Positions 53,236-62,948 of a stretch of DNA of 64,000 nucleotides are shown here, in pieces; the first letter of the stretch is position 1, and every line of letters starts with the position of its first letter. The DNA is from Inquilinus ginsengisoli_A (GTDB lineage Bacteria; Pseudomonadota; Alphaproteobacteria; DSM-16000; Inquilinaceae). A model generated the notes under the pieces. The model made no database searches. It had not been told where the DNA came from and saw only the letters and a program-made list of their open reading frames with translations. Made by a program: the position numbers and the translations under genes. The stretch is from assembly GCF_031453975.1 (NCBI RefSeq), contig NZ_JAVDPW010000018.1:28641-92640 (forward strand), in the 5' to 3' direction.

Positions 53236-53301
53236 ACCGTCGGCATGGCTGGCGCGGCCCGCCACGGTCGAGCCATGCGTAAATGCAAAACTGTCTTCAG
53301 T

Positions 53302-53315
53302 ATTTTGTATACCAG
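53302..53315 (+). promoter_or_regulatory. Strong GntR-type operator before the 64-residue membrane protein
   Basis: ATTTTGTATACCAG is identical over 14 bases to the site before the oxalate GntR gene at 63697-63710. It lies 67 bases before the ATG at 53382 and upstream of a leader stem-loop. Confidence 0.7.
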
Positions 53316-53334
53316 TTTCCATTGCGCTCCTGCT

Positions 53335-53361
53335 GTTGCGCTGCCATATGTGCAGTGCAAC
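53335..53361 (+). promoter_or_regulatory. Leader stem-loop of the small membrane protein gene
   Basis: Arms GTTGCGCTGC and GCAGTGCAAC pair with one wobble around a seven-base loop, ending 20 bases before the ATG and before the ribosome binding site GGAGAG. A leader hairpin of this kind may affect translation or stability of the short message. Confidence 0.45.
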
Positions 53362-53381
53362 ACGAACCGAGGAGAGCAACC

Positions 53382-53576
53382 ATGCTGACCTTTCTCGTCC
53401 TTGGCACCGGCCTGAGCTTCGTTCTGCTGGCCTATGCCACGACCCGCTTCGCCACCCCGGACGCCGGCACCACGCCGATGGCGTCCCGCCCGGACGGCCG
53501 TTTCGGCGGTGCCGCCCCTGTCGACGAGTCCGAGGCCGCCACTCCGGCCTGGGCCAGCTTCCCGCGGGCGATGTAA
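53382..53576 (+). CDS. 64-residue single-pass membrane protein in the oxalate locus
   Basis: The product starts MLTFLVLGTGLSFVLLAYAT, one membrane segment with a short N-terminus, followed by a 44-residue polar tail rich in Ala, Pro, Thr and acidic residues. No family was recognised. GGAGAG lies ten bases before the ATG. The presence of the oxalate GntR site and of a leader hairpin suggests it is a genuine, regulated gene, perhaps an accessory of the adjacent OxlT-like carrier, whose gene converges on it with a terminator between. Role is inference. Confidence 0.65.
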   Translation: MLTFLVLGTGLSFVLLAYATTRFATPDAGTTPMASRPDGRFGGAAPVDESEAATPAWASFPRAM

Positions 53577-53595
53577 TGCCTTGCGGACACAGAAA

Positions 53596-53621
53596 AGGGA
53601 GGCGAGCGAGCCCGCCTCCCT
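53596..53621 (-). terminator. Rho-independent terminator of the OxlT-like carrier gene
   Basis: Perfect nine-base arms AGGGAGGCG and complement with an eight-base loop; on the minus strand the stem is followed by TTTCTGTG, directly extending a run of T. It lies 40 bases after the carrier stop and 20 bases past the small plus-strand gene, so it may serve both directions. Confidence 0.7.
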
Positions 53622-53660
53622 GGGGGTTATCTCAGGCACCGGGAACCTCCCGGCCCGGTT

Positions 53661-54983
53661 TCAGTTGGCGAGGCGTGGTTCCCCTTCGGGAGCACGATCG
53701 GCTTCCACCCGCGACTGTTCGAGCGCCCGGGCGCGCATCGGCTTGAGCACGAACAGCGCCATCACCGCCGCGATCACATTCACCAGCGCGGCGAAGATGA
53801 ACACCACGTCCCAGCTGCCGAACTGGCTGACCGCGACATTGGCGAAGGGCACCACCAGCGAGGCCGTTCCCTTGGCGGTGTACAGCAGCCCGGCATTGGT
53901 GGTCGCGTAGCGCGACCCGAAGGTGTCGCCGCAGGTCGCCGGGAACAGCGAGTAGATCTCGCCCCAGGCGAAGAACACCAGCCCGGTCAGGATCACGAAC
54001 AGCACCGGGTCGCGGCCGAATTCCATCAGCAGCACGATGCCGACCGCCTCGAGGAAGAAGGCGATGAACATCGTGTTCTCGCGGCCGATCTGGTCGGAGA
54101 CCCAGCCGAAGAACGGCCTGGTGACCCCGTTCAGCACCCGGTCGATCGACAGAGCGAAGGTCAGGGCCGGCATGGTCAGGCCGATCAGGCTGACCGGCAC
54201 GTCGCCGATCTTGAAGTCCGATGCGATCGGGGCCAATTGCGCCGTCGCGAGCAGGCCGCCGGCGGCGACCATCACGAACATCACGTACATCACCCAGAAC
54301 ACGGGGCTCTTCAGCATCTCCGACGGCGCGAAGTCGCGCCGGGTCTGCGCCACCTTGGCCTTGGCCAGCGGCAGCACGCCCTTGGCCGGCACCGCCAGGA
54401 AGAACGACAGCACCAGCACCACGCCGCCCTGGATCAGGCCGAAGGTCATGAAGGTCGATTCATAACCCGACGACTTGATCATCGACGCGATCGGCACGAT
54501 GGTCAGGGCCGACCCGGCGCCGAAGCCGGCGGCGGTCAGGCCGGCCGCCAGGCCGCGCCGGTCCGGGAACCATTTCAGCGCCGCCCCGACGCAGGTGCCG
54601 TAGACGGCGCCGGCGCCGACGCCGCCTATCGCCGCGGCGACGTACAGCAGGGTCAGCGAATCCGCCACCGAGTTCAGCGCCCAGGCGATGGCGCAGAGCA
54701 GGCCGCCGATCAGGACCACGATTTTCGGCCCGAACTTGTCGACGAACCAGCCTTCGACCGGCACCAGCCAGGTCTCGGTGACGACGAAGATGGTGAAGGC
54801 GACCTGGATCGACGCCCGGCCCCATTGATGGGCGGCGTCGATCGGGCCGACGAAGAGGGTCCAGCCATATTGCAGATTGGCGACCATCGCCATGCAGACG
54901 ATGCCGATGGCGAGCTGGAGCCAGCGCCCCCCGAGCGGCCCTTTGATGGCCGGTACCCTTTGTGCAGTGTTTTCAGTCAGCAT
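53661..54983 (-). CDS. Oxalate/formate antiporter-like MFS carrier (OxlT family)
   Basis: A 440-residue, twelve-helix carrier. Comparison with Oxalobacter OxlT shows both substrate-binding residues kept: Arg289 (RVLNGVTRPFFGW, OxlT Arg272) and Lys371 (LLYTAKGTAS, OxlT Lys355). The QYGWTLF and VDKFGP segments also match. OxlT exchanges external oxalate for internal formate. The ATG at 54983 has the leader CTGGGACGGAA in common with the GntR gene of this locus, so it is preferred over the ATG at 55004. GntR-like repeats lie about 220 bases upstream. Because formate is oxidised to CO2 by Fds here, uptake may not need formate exchange. Confidence 0.88.
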   Translation of the reverse strand: MLTENTAQRVPAIKGPLGGRWLQLAIGIVCMAMVANLQYGWTLFVGPIDAAHQWGRASIQVAFTIFVVTETWLVPVEGWFVDKFGPKIVVLIGGLLCAIAWALNSVADSLTLLYVAAAIGGVGAGAVYGTCVGAALKWFPDRRGLAAGLTAAGFGAGSALTIVPIASMIKSSGYESTFMTFGLIQGGVVLVLSFFLAVPAKGVLPLAKAKVAQTRRDFAPSEMLKSPVFWVMYVMFVMVAAGGLLATAQLAPIASDFKIGDVPVSLIGLTMPALTFALSIDRVLNGVTRPFFGWVSDQIGRENTMFIAFFLEAVGIVLLMEFGRDPVLFVILTGLVFFAWGEIYSLFPATCGDTFGSRYATTNAGLLYTAKGTASLVVPFANVAVSQFGSWDVVFIFAALVNVIAAVMALFVLKPMRARALEQSRVEADRAPEGEPRLAN

Positions 54984-55199
54984 TTCCGTCCCAGTCCTTC
55001 GCATGTCGGTTGAGGCAACCCCATGGAATCGGAGGAGAACGGCCCGTGACGGACGCCATCGTCCTCGAGAAGGGGCTTGCGGGAGTGCAGCGTTGGACCT
55101 GAAGGTCGCGGTGCTGATGTCCCTGGTGCCGATACATTGTCGGCTGCCCCTCCCCTCGGTTTATGTCTTCTTCTCTATGGAGCCGTTATCGCCGGCCCT

Positions 55200-55233
55200 C
55201 TGGCATACCAAATCCAGAACTTCCCATACCAAA
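55200..55233 (-). promoter_or_regulatory. Tandem GntR-type half-sites upstream of the OxlT-like gene
   Basis: On the minus strand ATTTGGTATGCCAG (55200-55213) matches the oxalate GntR site at 12 of 14 positions. CATACCAAA on the plus strand is repeated at 55204-55212 and 55225-55233, exactly 21 bases apart, two helical turns. The rest of the 310-base gap between sucD and the carrier shows no gene. Confidence 0.55.
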
Positions 55234-55293
55234 GAACGTTTCAATCGAGGTGACAAGCCGGAATCGTGGCTGCACCGCAGCATCCGGCCAAGT

Positions 55294-56201
55294 TCATTCC
55301 GCCGCGCCGGCCAGATCGAGCGCCCGGTCGCCGCGCAGCACCCGGATCATGGTGCGACCGAGATCGGCGGGGGATTCGGCGACGGCGATGCCGGCGGCCT
55401 TCAGCGCCTCAATCTTGTGGTCCGCGGTGTCGTGGCCGCCGGAGATCACCGCCCCAGCATGGCCCATGCGGCGGCCCGGCGGCGCGGTGCGCCCGGCGAT
55501 GAAGCCCACGACGGGCTTCTTGGTGCCGCTGGCCTTCAGGAACTCGGCGCCCATCACCTCGGCGTCGCCGCCGATCTCGCCGATCATGATGATGCCCTCG
55601 GTCTCCGGATCGCCCAGGAACAGCTCCAGCGCGTCCACGAAGCTGGTCCCGTTCACCGGGTCGCCGCCGATGCCGATGCAGGTGGTCTGCCCCAGCCCCG
55701 CCGCCGTGGTCTGCGCCACCGCCTCATAGGTCAGCGTGCCCGACCGGCTGACGATGCCGATCTTGCCGCGGCGGTGGATGTGGCCGGGCATGATGCCGAT
55801 CTTGCATTCGCCCGGCGTGATCACGCCGGGGCAGTTCGGCCCGATCAGCCGCGTGCCCGACCCGGCCAGCGCCCGCTTCACCTTCACCATGTCCAGCACC
55901 GGGATGCCCTCGGTGATGCACACCACCAGCGGGATCTCGGCGTCGATCGCCTCCAGGATCGCATCCGCCGCAAACGGCGGCGGCACGTAGATCACGCTGG
56001 CGTTGGCCCCGGTCTGGTCCACCGCCTGGGCCACGGTGTCGAACACCGGCAGGTCCAGGTGCCTGGTGCCGCCCTTGCCCGGCGTCACGCCGCCGACCAT
56101 GCGGGTGCCGTAGGCGATCGCCTGCTCGGAATGGAACGTCCCCTGGGCCCCGGTGAAGCCCTGGCACAGCACCTTGGTGGTCTTGTCGACGAGCACGGCC
56201 A

Positions 56202-56202
<1 letters not shown>
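55294..56202 (-). CDS. Succinyl-CoA-ligase-like alpha subunit
   Basis: A 302-residue SucD-type subunit: CoA-binding N-terminal Rossmann domain (LCQGFTGAQGTFHSEQ), GIVSRSGTLTYEA and the phospho-His His248 in GRRMGHAGAVISGG. It begins with the ATG that shares one base with the sucC stop (TAATG). In this operon, next to formyl-CoA transferase, it could supply succinyl-CoA (or malyl/other dicarboxyl-CoA) as CoA donor for oxalate activation rather than serve the TCA cycle. Substrate specificity cannot be told; malate-CoA ligases look almost the same. Confidence 0.88.
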
Positions 56203-57398
<1,196 letters not shown>

Positions 57399-57459
57399 GC
57401 CCTGCCCTTCCGCTCGGCCGGCCCCGCCCGAGGACGGGGCCGACCTTCGTCTTGTCAGA

Positions 57460-59610
57460 TCACAGCAGCCCGGCGCCGCGGGCCCAGCGGTACTTCGCGC
57501 CCAGCACCGCGACCGGGGTCTCGGTCGAGTACGGGTAGGCGACGATGCCGTGGTCGTAGAGGTACTGCGCCGCCTCCTCGACCTCGACGTCGCCGGCCAG
57601 CGAGGCCACGATCGGCTTGTTGATGCCCTTGGCCCGCATCTCGTCCACCACCTCGGTAATCACCTTCGCGAACACCATCGGCGGGGTGATGATGGTGTGC
57701 CAGTAGCCGAGGATCAGCGCGTGGATGCGGTCATCCTCCAGCCCCAGCTTGACGGTGTTGCGGTAGGTGGTCGGCGGTTCGCCGCCGGTGATGTCGACCG
57801 GGTTGCCGGCGGCACCGAAGGGCGGGATGAACTTGCGGAAGGCGGCGTCGAGATCCGCCGGCATCGCCATCAGCGACAGGTCGTTGTCGACGCAGGCGTC
57901 GGACAGCAGCACGCCCGAGCCGCCGGCGCCGGTGATGATGACCACGTTCTCGCCCTTCGGCGTCGGCAGCACCGGGATGCCCCGGGCGAACTGCAGCAGG
58001 TCCTGCAGGCTCTTCGCCCGGATCACGCCGGACTGGCGCAGCACGTCGTCATAGACCTTGTCGTTGCCGGCGAGCGCGCCGGTGTGCGAGCTGGCCGCCC
58101 GCGCCCCGAGCGAGGTGCGCCCGGCCTTCAACACCACCACCGGCTTCTTCTTCGACACCACCTTGGCGACGTCGGCGAAGGCCCGGCCGTCCTTCAGGTC
58201 CTCCAGGTGCATGGCGATGACGTCGGTCGCATCGTCCTGCTCGAAGAAGGTCAGCAGGTCGTCCTCGTCGATGTCGGACTTGTTGCCCAGGCCGACGATC
58301 GCCGAGACGCCCATCTTGGTCGACCGGCTGAAGCCGATGATCGCCATGCCGATGCCGCCCGACTGGGACGACAGGGCCGCGCGGCCCTTGACGTCGAACG
58401 GCGTGCAGAAGGTCGCGCACAGGTTCTTCGGCGTGTAGTAGAAGCCGTAGATGTTCGGGCCCATCAGCCGGACGTCGTATTTGCGGCCGATGGCGACGAT
58501 CTCTTCCTGCGCCTCATGGTCGCCGGTCTCGGCGAAGCCGGAGGGGATCAGGATCGCGCCGGAGATCTTCTTCTCGCCGACCTCGGTCAGCGCCTGGGGC
58601 ACGAATTTGGCCGGGATGGCGAAGACCGCGATGTCGATGGCGCCGGGCACATCCTTGACGCTCTTGTAGGCCTTCAGCCCCAGGATCTCGTCGGCCTTGG
58701 GGTGGATCGGGTAGATCGCGCCCTTGTAGCCGCCGTTGATCAGGTTCTTCATCACCGAATTGCCGATCTTGCCGTCCTCGGCCGAGGCGCCGATCACCGC
58801 GACCGCGTCGGGCCGCATGATCCGGTTCATCTTGGCCAGGATCTCGTCGCTCGACGGCCGCGGCCGGGCCTCCTTCGGCTCGAAGTCGACGACGACGCGG
58901 ACATCGGCGGCGATGGCGCCGTCGGTGCGGGCGAACACCGGGTTGAGGTCGAGCTCGACGATCTCCGGCACCGCATCCACCAGCTGCGAGACCTTGACGA
59001 TCAGGTCGGACAGCGCCTCGCGGTCGACCGGCGCCGCGCCGCGCACGCCCTTCAGGATCGCGGCGGCCTGGATGCCGTCGAGCATCGACAGCGCCTCGGT
59101 GCGGTCGACCGGGGCGAGGCGGAAGGTGATGTCCTTCAGCACCTCGACCAGCACGCCGCCGAGGCCGAAGGCGACCAGCTTGCCGAAGCTCGGGTCGGTG
59201 ACCGCGCCGACGATCACCTCCTGCCCGCCGACCAGCATCTGCTGGACCTGGACGCCGAGGATCTCGGCCTTCGAATCGTAGCGGCCGGCGCTCTCGACGA
59301 TGCGCTTGAAGCCGGCGCGGACGTCGTCGGCGGTCTTGACCCCGACCAGCACGCCGCCGGCCTCGGTCTTGTGCAGGATCTGCGGCGACACGATCTTGAG
59401 CACGACCGGGAAGCCGATCGCCTGGGCCTGGGCGGCGGCCTCGTCGGCGGTGGTCGCCAGCGCCTCCTTCGGGATCGGAATGCGCCAGGCTTCGCACAGC
59501 TCGCGCGCCTCGGGCGCGGTCAGGCTGGTGCGCCCCTCGCGCTTGACGACTTCCAGGATGCTGCGGGCGATCGTCCTGGCATCGTCCAGGACGTCAACAT
59601 GGCCATTCAT
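57460..59610 (-). CDS. ADP-forming acyl-CoA ligase, ATP-grasp domain first
   Basis: A 716-residue fusion of the two subunits of the NDP-forming acyl-CoA synthetase superfamily in beta-alpha order: the ATP-grasp domain (1-240: LKIVSPQILHKTEAGGV, VELDLNPV) precedes the CoA-binding and ligase domains (from about 265: AVIGASAEDGKIG; SQSGGIGMAIIG). The phospho-His is His509 in SSHTGALAGN. Archaeal acetyl-CoA synthetases and E. coli PatZ have the opposite order. In this operon it may make oxalyl-CoA or formyl-CoA directly and so prime the transferase cycle. Function from context only; the ligase class is certain. Confidence 0.9.
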   Translation of the reverse strand: MNGHVDVLDDARTIARSILEVVKREGRTSLTAPEARELCEAWRIPIPKEALATTADEAAAQAQAIGFPVVLKIVSPQILHKTEAGGVLVGVKTADDVRAGFKRIVESAGRYDSKAEILGVQVQQMLVGGQEVIVGAVTDPSFGKLVAFGLGGVLVEVLKDITFRLAPVDRTEALSMLDGIQAAAILKGVRGAAPVDREALSDLIVKVSQLVDAVPEIVELDLNPVFARTDGAIAADVRVVVDFEPKEARPRPSSDEILAKMNRIMRPDAVAVIGASAEDGKIGNSVMKNLINGGYKGAIYPIHPKADEILGLKAYKSVKDVPGAIDIAVFAIPAKFVPQALTEVGEKKISGAILIPSGFAETGDHEAQEEIVAIGRKYDVRLMGPNIYGFYYTPKNLCATFCTPFDVKGRAALSSQSGGIGMAIIGFSRSTKMGVSAIVGLGNKSDIDEDDLLTFFEQDDATDVIAMHLEDLKDGRAFADVAKVVSKKKPVVVLKAGRTSLGARAASSHTGALAGNDKVYDDVLRQSGVIRAKSLQDLLQFARGIPVLPTPKGENVVIITGAGGSGVLLSDACVDNDLSLMAMPADLDAAFRKFIPPFGAAGNPVDITGGEPPTTYRNTVKLGLEDDRIHALILGYWHTIITPPMVFAKVITEVVDEMRAKGINKPIVASLAGDVEVEEAAQYLYDHGIVAYPYSTETPVAVLGAKYRWARGAGLL

Positions 59611-59735
59611 GGCGGTCCTCGCTCAGCAAAGGATGTGGGGGAGGACCGGACCCACCTGAGGCTGCCCGGTCGGGTGTCGAAATCGGTTCAGGTCGACGGC
59701 AGCGCCGTCGGATCAATCGGTCGTTTCTCGTAGTG

Positions 59736-59863
59736 CCTCTCCCGCTTGCGGGAGAGGTCGGAGACGCGAAGCGGCTCCGGGTGAGGGGATTTTGTCGAGG
59801 CCTGGGCCAGCCCTCACCCGGTCGTCCTGCGGACGCCCGACCTCTCCCGCCAGGCGGGAGAGG
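59736..59863. repeat. Nested palindromic intergenic repeat
   Basis: Two hairpins with the same arms (CCTCTCCCGC and GCGGGAGAGG) lie at 59736-59757 and 59841-59863 and can pair with each other. Between them another inverted pair CCGGGTGAGGG / CCCTCACCCGG occurs at 59777-59787 and 59811-59821. This nested design resembles the dispersed palindromic elements common between alphaproteobacterial genes. It separates frc from the ligase gene and may modulate the message. Confidence 0.7.
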
Positions 59864-59881
59864 TCACGCAATAGGCCTTCC

Positions 59882-61111
59882 TCAAATCGCGCCGGCGGTG
59901 CGCATCGCGGCGATAGCGTCGGCGTCGAAGCCGACCGAGGCCAGGATCTCCTCGGTGTGCTCGCCCAGCAGCGGCGAGCGTTCGACCGGCACGTCGTTGT
60001 CGGACAGGCGGATCGGCGAGGCGACCTGGATGTAGTTGCCGCGCTCCGGGTGCGGCACCTCGACCAGCATGCCGCGGTCGTACATCGAGCGGTCGTCGAT
60101 CAGGTCCTTCATGCTCAGGATCGGGCCGCAGGGCACGTCGATCTCGTTCAGCGCCTGCATCACCTCGATCTTGCTGCGCCGGCTGGTCCAGGCCTGGATG
60201 ATGCCGAAGCAATCCGGCAGATGGCTCAGCCGCGCCTCCGGCGTGGCATAGGCCGGATCCTCGATCAGCTCCTCGCGGCCGACCAGGCGCATCAGCGGCG
60301 CCCAGCCCTGCGGCTGGATGATGACATAGGCGTAGTCGTTCTCGCCGCCGGGGGCGCAAACCAGCGCCTGGCCGGGCTGGCCGCCGCCGGACGCGTTGCC
60401 GGAGCGCGGCACGGCCTCGCCGAACTCGGCATTCGGATATTCCCGCAAGGGGCCGTGGCCGAGGCGCTGCTGGTCGCGCATCTTGACCCGGACAAGGTTG
60501 AGGACGCAGTCCTGCATCGCCACCTCGACCCGCTGGCCCTTGCCGGTCTGGGTCCGCTGCAGCAGCGCCGCCAGCACGCCGGCGACCAGGTGCATGCCGG
60601 TGCCGCTGTCGCCGATCTGCGCGCCGGTCGAGGTCGGCGGGCCGTCGAGCCAGCCGGTGGTGCTCATCGACCCGCCCATCGCCTGGGCCACCGTCTCATA
60701 GGCCTTGCAGTCGACATAGGGGCCGGGGCCGAAGCCCTTGACCGAGGCGTAGATGACACGCGGGTTGATCTCCTGGATCCGCTCCCACGGAAAGCCCTGC
60801 CGGTCGAGCACGCCGGGGCCGAAATTCTCGATCAGCACGTCGGACTGCTCGAGCAGCTTGATGAAGGCATCCTGGCCCTGCGGCGACTTCATGTTGATGG
60901 TGATGCTGCGCTTGTTGCTGTTCAGCATCGTGAAATAGAGGCTGTCGACATTCGACTTGTCGCGCAGCTGCGAGCGGGTGATGTCGCCGCGTCCCGGCAT
61001 CTCCACCTTGATCACATCGGCCCCGAACCACGCCAGGATCTGCGTCGCCGAGGGTCCCGACTGCACGTGGGTCATGTCGAGAACGCGCACCCCATCCAGG
61101 GCCTTACCCAT
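59882..61111 (-). CDS. frc: Formyl-CoA:oxalate CoA-transferase
   Basis: A 409-residue class III CoA-transferase that closely follows Oxalobacter Frc from its start (LDGVRVLDMTHVQSGP) with the catalytic Asp168 (AQIGDSGTG), Gln17 and the glycine-rich active-site loop GGGQPG. It moves CoA from formyl-CoA to oxalate, giving oxalyl-CoA and formate. Residue 48 is Gln, where Oxalobacter Frc has Trp; E. coli YfdW also differs here. The enzyme is about 19 residues shorter than Oxalobacter Frc, with a deletion near residue 225. GGGAGAG precedes the ATG. Encoded between the ThDP enzyme and the ligase. Confidence 0.93.
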   Translation of the reverse strand: MGKALDGVRVLDMTHVQSGPSATQILAWFGADVIKVEMPGRGDITRSQLRDKSNVDSLYFTMLNSNKRSITINMKSPQGQDAFIKLLEQSDVLIENFGPGVLDRQGFPWERIQEINPRVIYASVKGFGPGPYVDCKAYETVAQAMGGSMSTTGWLDGPPTSTGAQIGDSGTGMHLVAGVLAALLQRTQTGKGQRVEVAMQDCVLNLVRVKMRDQQRLGHGPLREYPNAEFGEAVPRSGNASGGGQPGQALVCAPGGENDYAYVIIQPQGWAPLMRLVGREELIEDPAYATPEARLSHLPDCFGIIQAWTSRRSKIEVMQALNEIDVPCGPILSMKDLIDDRSMYDRGMLVEVPHPERGNYIQVASPIRLSDNDVPVERSPLLGEHTEEILASVGFDADAIAAMRTAGAI

Positions 61112-61186
61112 GGTCTCTCTCCCGTGTTTCTTGGCGGCGAAGGGGCGGACGCGGGCGGACTTCTATGGCCCGCGCCCGCGACCCGG

Positions 61187-62890
61187 CTACTTGTACATGG
61201 TCTGGTTCATGGTCCCCGGGGCGTAGGCGTCGGGGTCGATCCACACATTGATCAGCGACGGCTTGCCCGATTCCCGGGCGCGCTCCAGCGCCGGGCGGAT
61301 CTGGCTGGCCTCATGGACCTCCTCGCCATAGCCGCCCAGCATCTGGGCGAACTTCGAGTACTGGACGTCGCCAAGCTTGTTGCCGACATTGCCCTTCTCC
61401 GGCCCGTATTTCTGGATCTGGCCGTAGCGGATCTGGTTCATGTGCGAGTTGTTGCCGACCACGCCGATGAAGGGCAGGTCGAACCGCACCATGGTCTCGA
61501 AGTCCCAGCCGGTCAGGCTGAAGGTGCCGTCGCCGAACAGGCAGAGCACCTCCTTCTCCGGCTGCGCCACCTTCGACGCCATGGCGAAGGGCACGCCGAC
61601 GCCGAGGGTGCCGAGCGGACCCGGATCCATCCAATGGCCGGGGGCACGCGGCTTGACCACGCCGCCGGAGAAGGTGACGACGTCGCCGCCGTCGCCGATA
61701 TAGACGGTGTTCTCGGTCAGGAACTCGTTCAGCTCATAGGCCAGGCGCAGCGGGTGGATCGGCGAGGCGTCGGACCGCAGCTTCGGCAGCCGGGCCGCCT
61801 CCATCTTCGCCTCCTCGACCCGCAGCTCCTCGAGCCAGCTCTCGCGGCCCTTGGCGCCGTTGTCGACCCGGCCGGAGGTGGCCTGGGTGACCGCGGCGAA
61901 GATGGCGCCGCAATCGCCGACCAGGCCGAGCGAGACGTCGCGGTTCTTGCCGACGGTGCGGTAGTCGAGGTCGATCTGCACCACCGTGGCGTTGCGGCCG
62001 AGGCGCTTGCCGTAGCCCATGCGGAAGTCGAAGGGCGTGCCGACGATCAGGATCACATCGGCGTTGTCGAAGGCGTAGCGCCGGGTCTGCTGGAAGTGGT
62101 GCGGGTCGCCCGGCGGCAGGGTGCCGCGGCCAGCACCGTTCATGAAGGCCGGGATGTTGAGGGTGCGGACGAAGTTGATCGCGTCCTCGGCCGCCCGGCA
62201 GGTCCAGACCTGCTGGCCCAGCAGCACGCAGGGCTTCTTGGCGTGGACCAGGATGTCGGCCAGCTTCTCGATGTCGCGCGGGTCGCCGATGCTCTTGGTT
62301 GACCAGCGGTACTGGCCGGCCTTCGGGAACACCGCCTTCTTGACCGGGACATGGCCGTCGAGGATGTCGCGGCCGATCTCGAGATAGACCGGGCCGGGGG
62401 CGCCGGCGAAGGCCTCGCGGAAGGCCATCGAGCACATGTCGGCGACGCGTTCGGTGGTCACCACATTGGCGGCGAACTTGGTGATCGACCGCATCATGTC
62501 GACATGCGGCAGGTCCTGCAGCGACCCCATCTTGTGCTGGTCGAGCGCGCCCTGGCCGCCGATCAGCAGGAACGGGCTTTCGGCGCGGAAGGCGTTGGCG
62601 ACGCCGGTGATGGCGTCGGTGGTGCCGGGGCCGGCGGTGACCACGGCGCAGCCAGGCTTGCCGGTGACGCGGGCATAGCCGTCGGCGGCATGGGCCGCGA
62701 CCTGCTCGTGCCGGACATCGATGATGCGGATGCCCTCGTCCAGGCAGCCATCATAGATGTCGATGATATGGCCACCGCACAGGGTGAAGATGGTATCGAT
62801 CCCCTCGGCCTTGAGGGCCTTGGCCACGAGGTGCCCGCCGGAGATGACCTCCTCCGTCGTGGCGGCTTCCTTCACTGCAGTATCGGGCAT
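61187..62890 (-). CDS. ThDP-dependent lyase/decarboxylase, probable non-canonical oxalyl-CoA decarboxylase
   Basis: A 567-residue thiamine-diphosphate enzyme with the three-domain POX/ALS fold: catalytic Glu62 (DVRHEQVAAH), ThDP/Mg motif GDG (453-455) to NN (480-481), and a C-terminal active-site lid ending in TMNQTMYK. Its N-terminal half (LCGGHIIDIYDG, GCAVVTAGPGTTDAITGV, MGSLQDLPHVDMM) is closer to 2-hydroxyacyl-CoA lyases and acetolactate-synthase-like proteins than to classical Oxc, which has a GIPITNL-type loop there. Beside frc and an OxlT-like carrier it most likely decarboxylates oxalyl-CoA to formyl-CoA, but a hydroxyacyl-CoA lyase role is possible. First enzyme gene after the GntR gene, 58 bases away. 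Confidence 0.85.
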   Translation of the reverse strand: MPDTAVKEAATTEEVISGGHLVAKALKAEGIDTIFTLCGGHIIDIYDGCLDEGIRIIDVRHEQVAAHAADGYARVTGKPGCAVVTAGPGTTDAITGVANAFRAESPFLLIGGQGALDQHKMGSLQDLPHVDMMRSITKFAANVVTTERVADMCSMAFREAFAGAPGPVYLEIGRDILDGHVPVKKAVFPKAGQYRWSTKSIGDPRDIEKLADILVHAKKPCVLLGQQVWTCRAAEDAINFVRTLNIPAFMNGAGRGTLPPGDPHHFQQTRRYAFDNADVILIVGTPFDFRMGYGKRLGRNATVVQIDLDYRTVGKNRDVSLGLVGDCGAIFAAVTQATSGRVDNGAKGRESWLEELRVEEAKMEAARLPKLRSDASPIHPLRLAYELNEFLTENTVYIGDGGDVVTFSGGVVKPRAPGHWMDPGPLGTLGVGVPFAMASKVAQPEKEVLCLFGDGTFSLTGWDFETMVRFDLPFIGVVGNNSHMNQIRYGQIQKYGPEKGNVGNKLGDVQYSKFAQMLGGYGEEVHEASQIRPALERARESGKPSLINVWIDPDAYAPGTMNQTMYK

Positions 62891-62948
62891 TTGAGCCTGC
62901 TCCCTTCACCAGCCTTAGGATGCGCGGTGCCTTTTGGCCCCGGCGCGG

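Noticed and set aside
53661..54983. Generic sugar MFS transporter as identity of the carrier
   Set aside because: Conservation of both OxlT substrate-binding residues and the frc/fds context favour an oxalate carrier.
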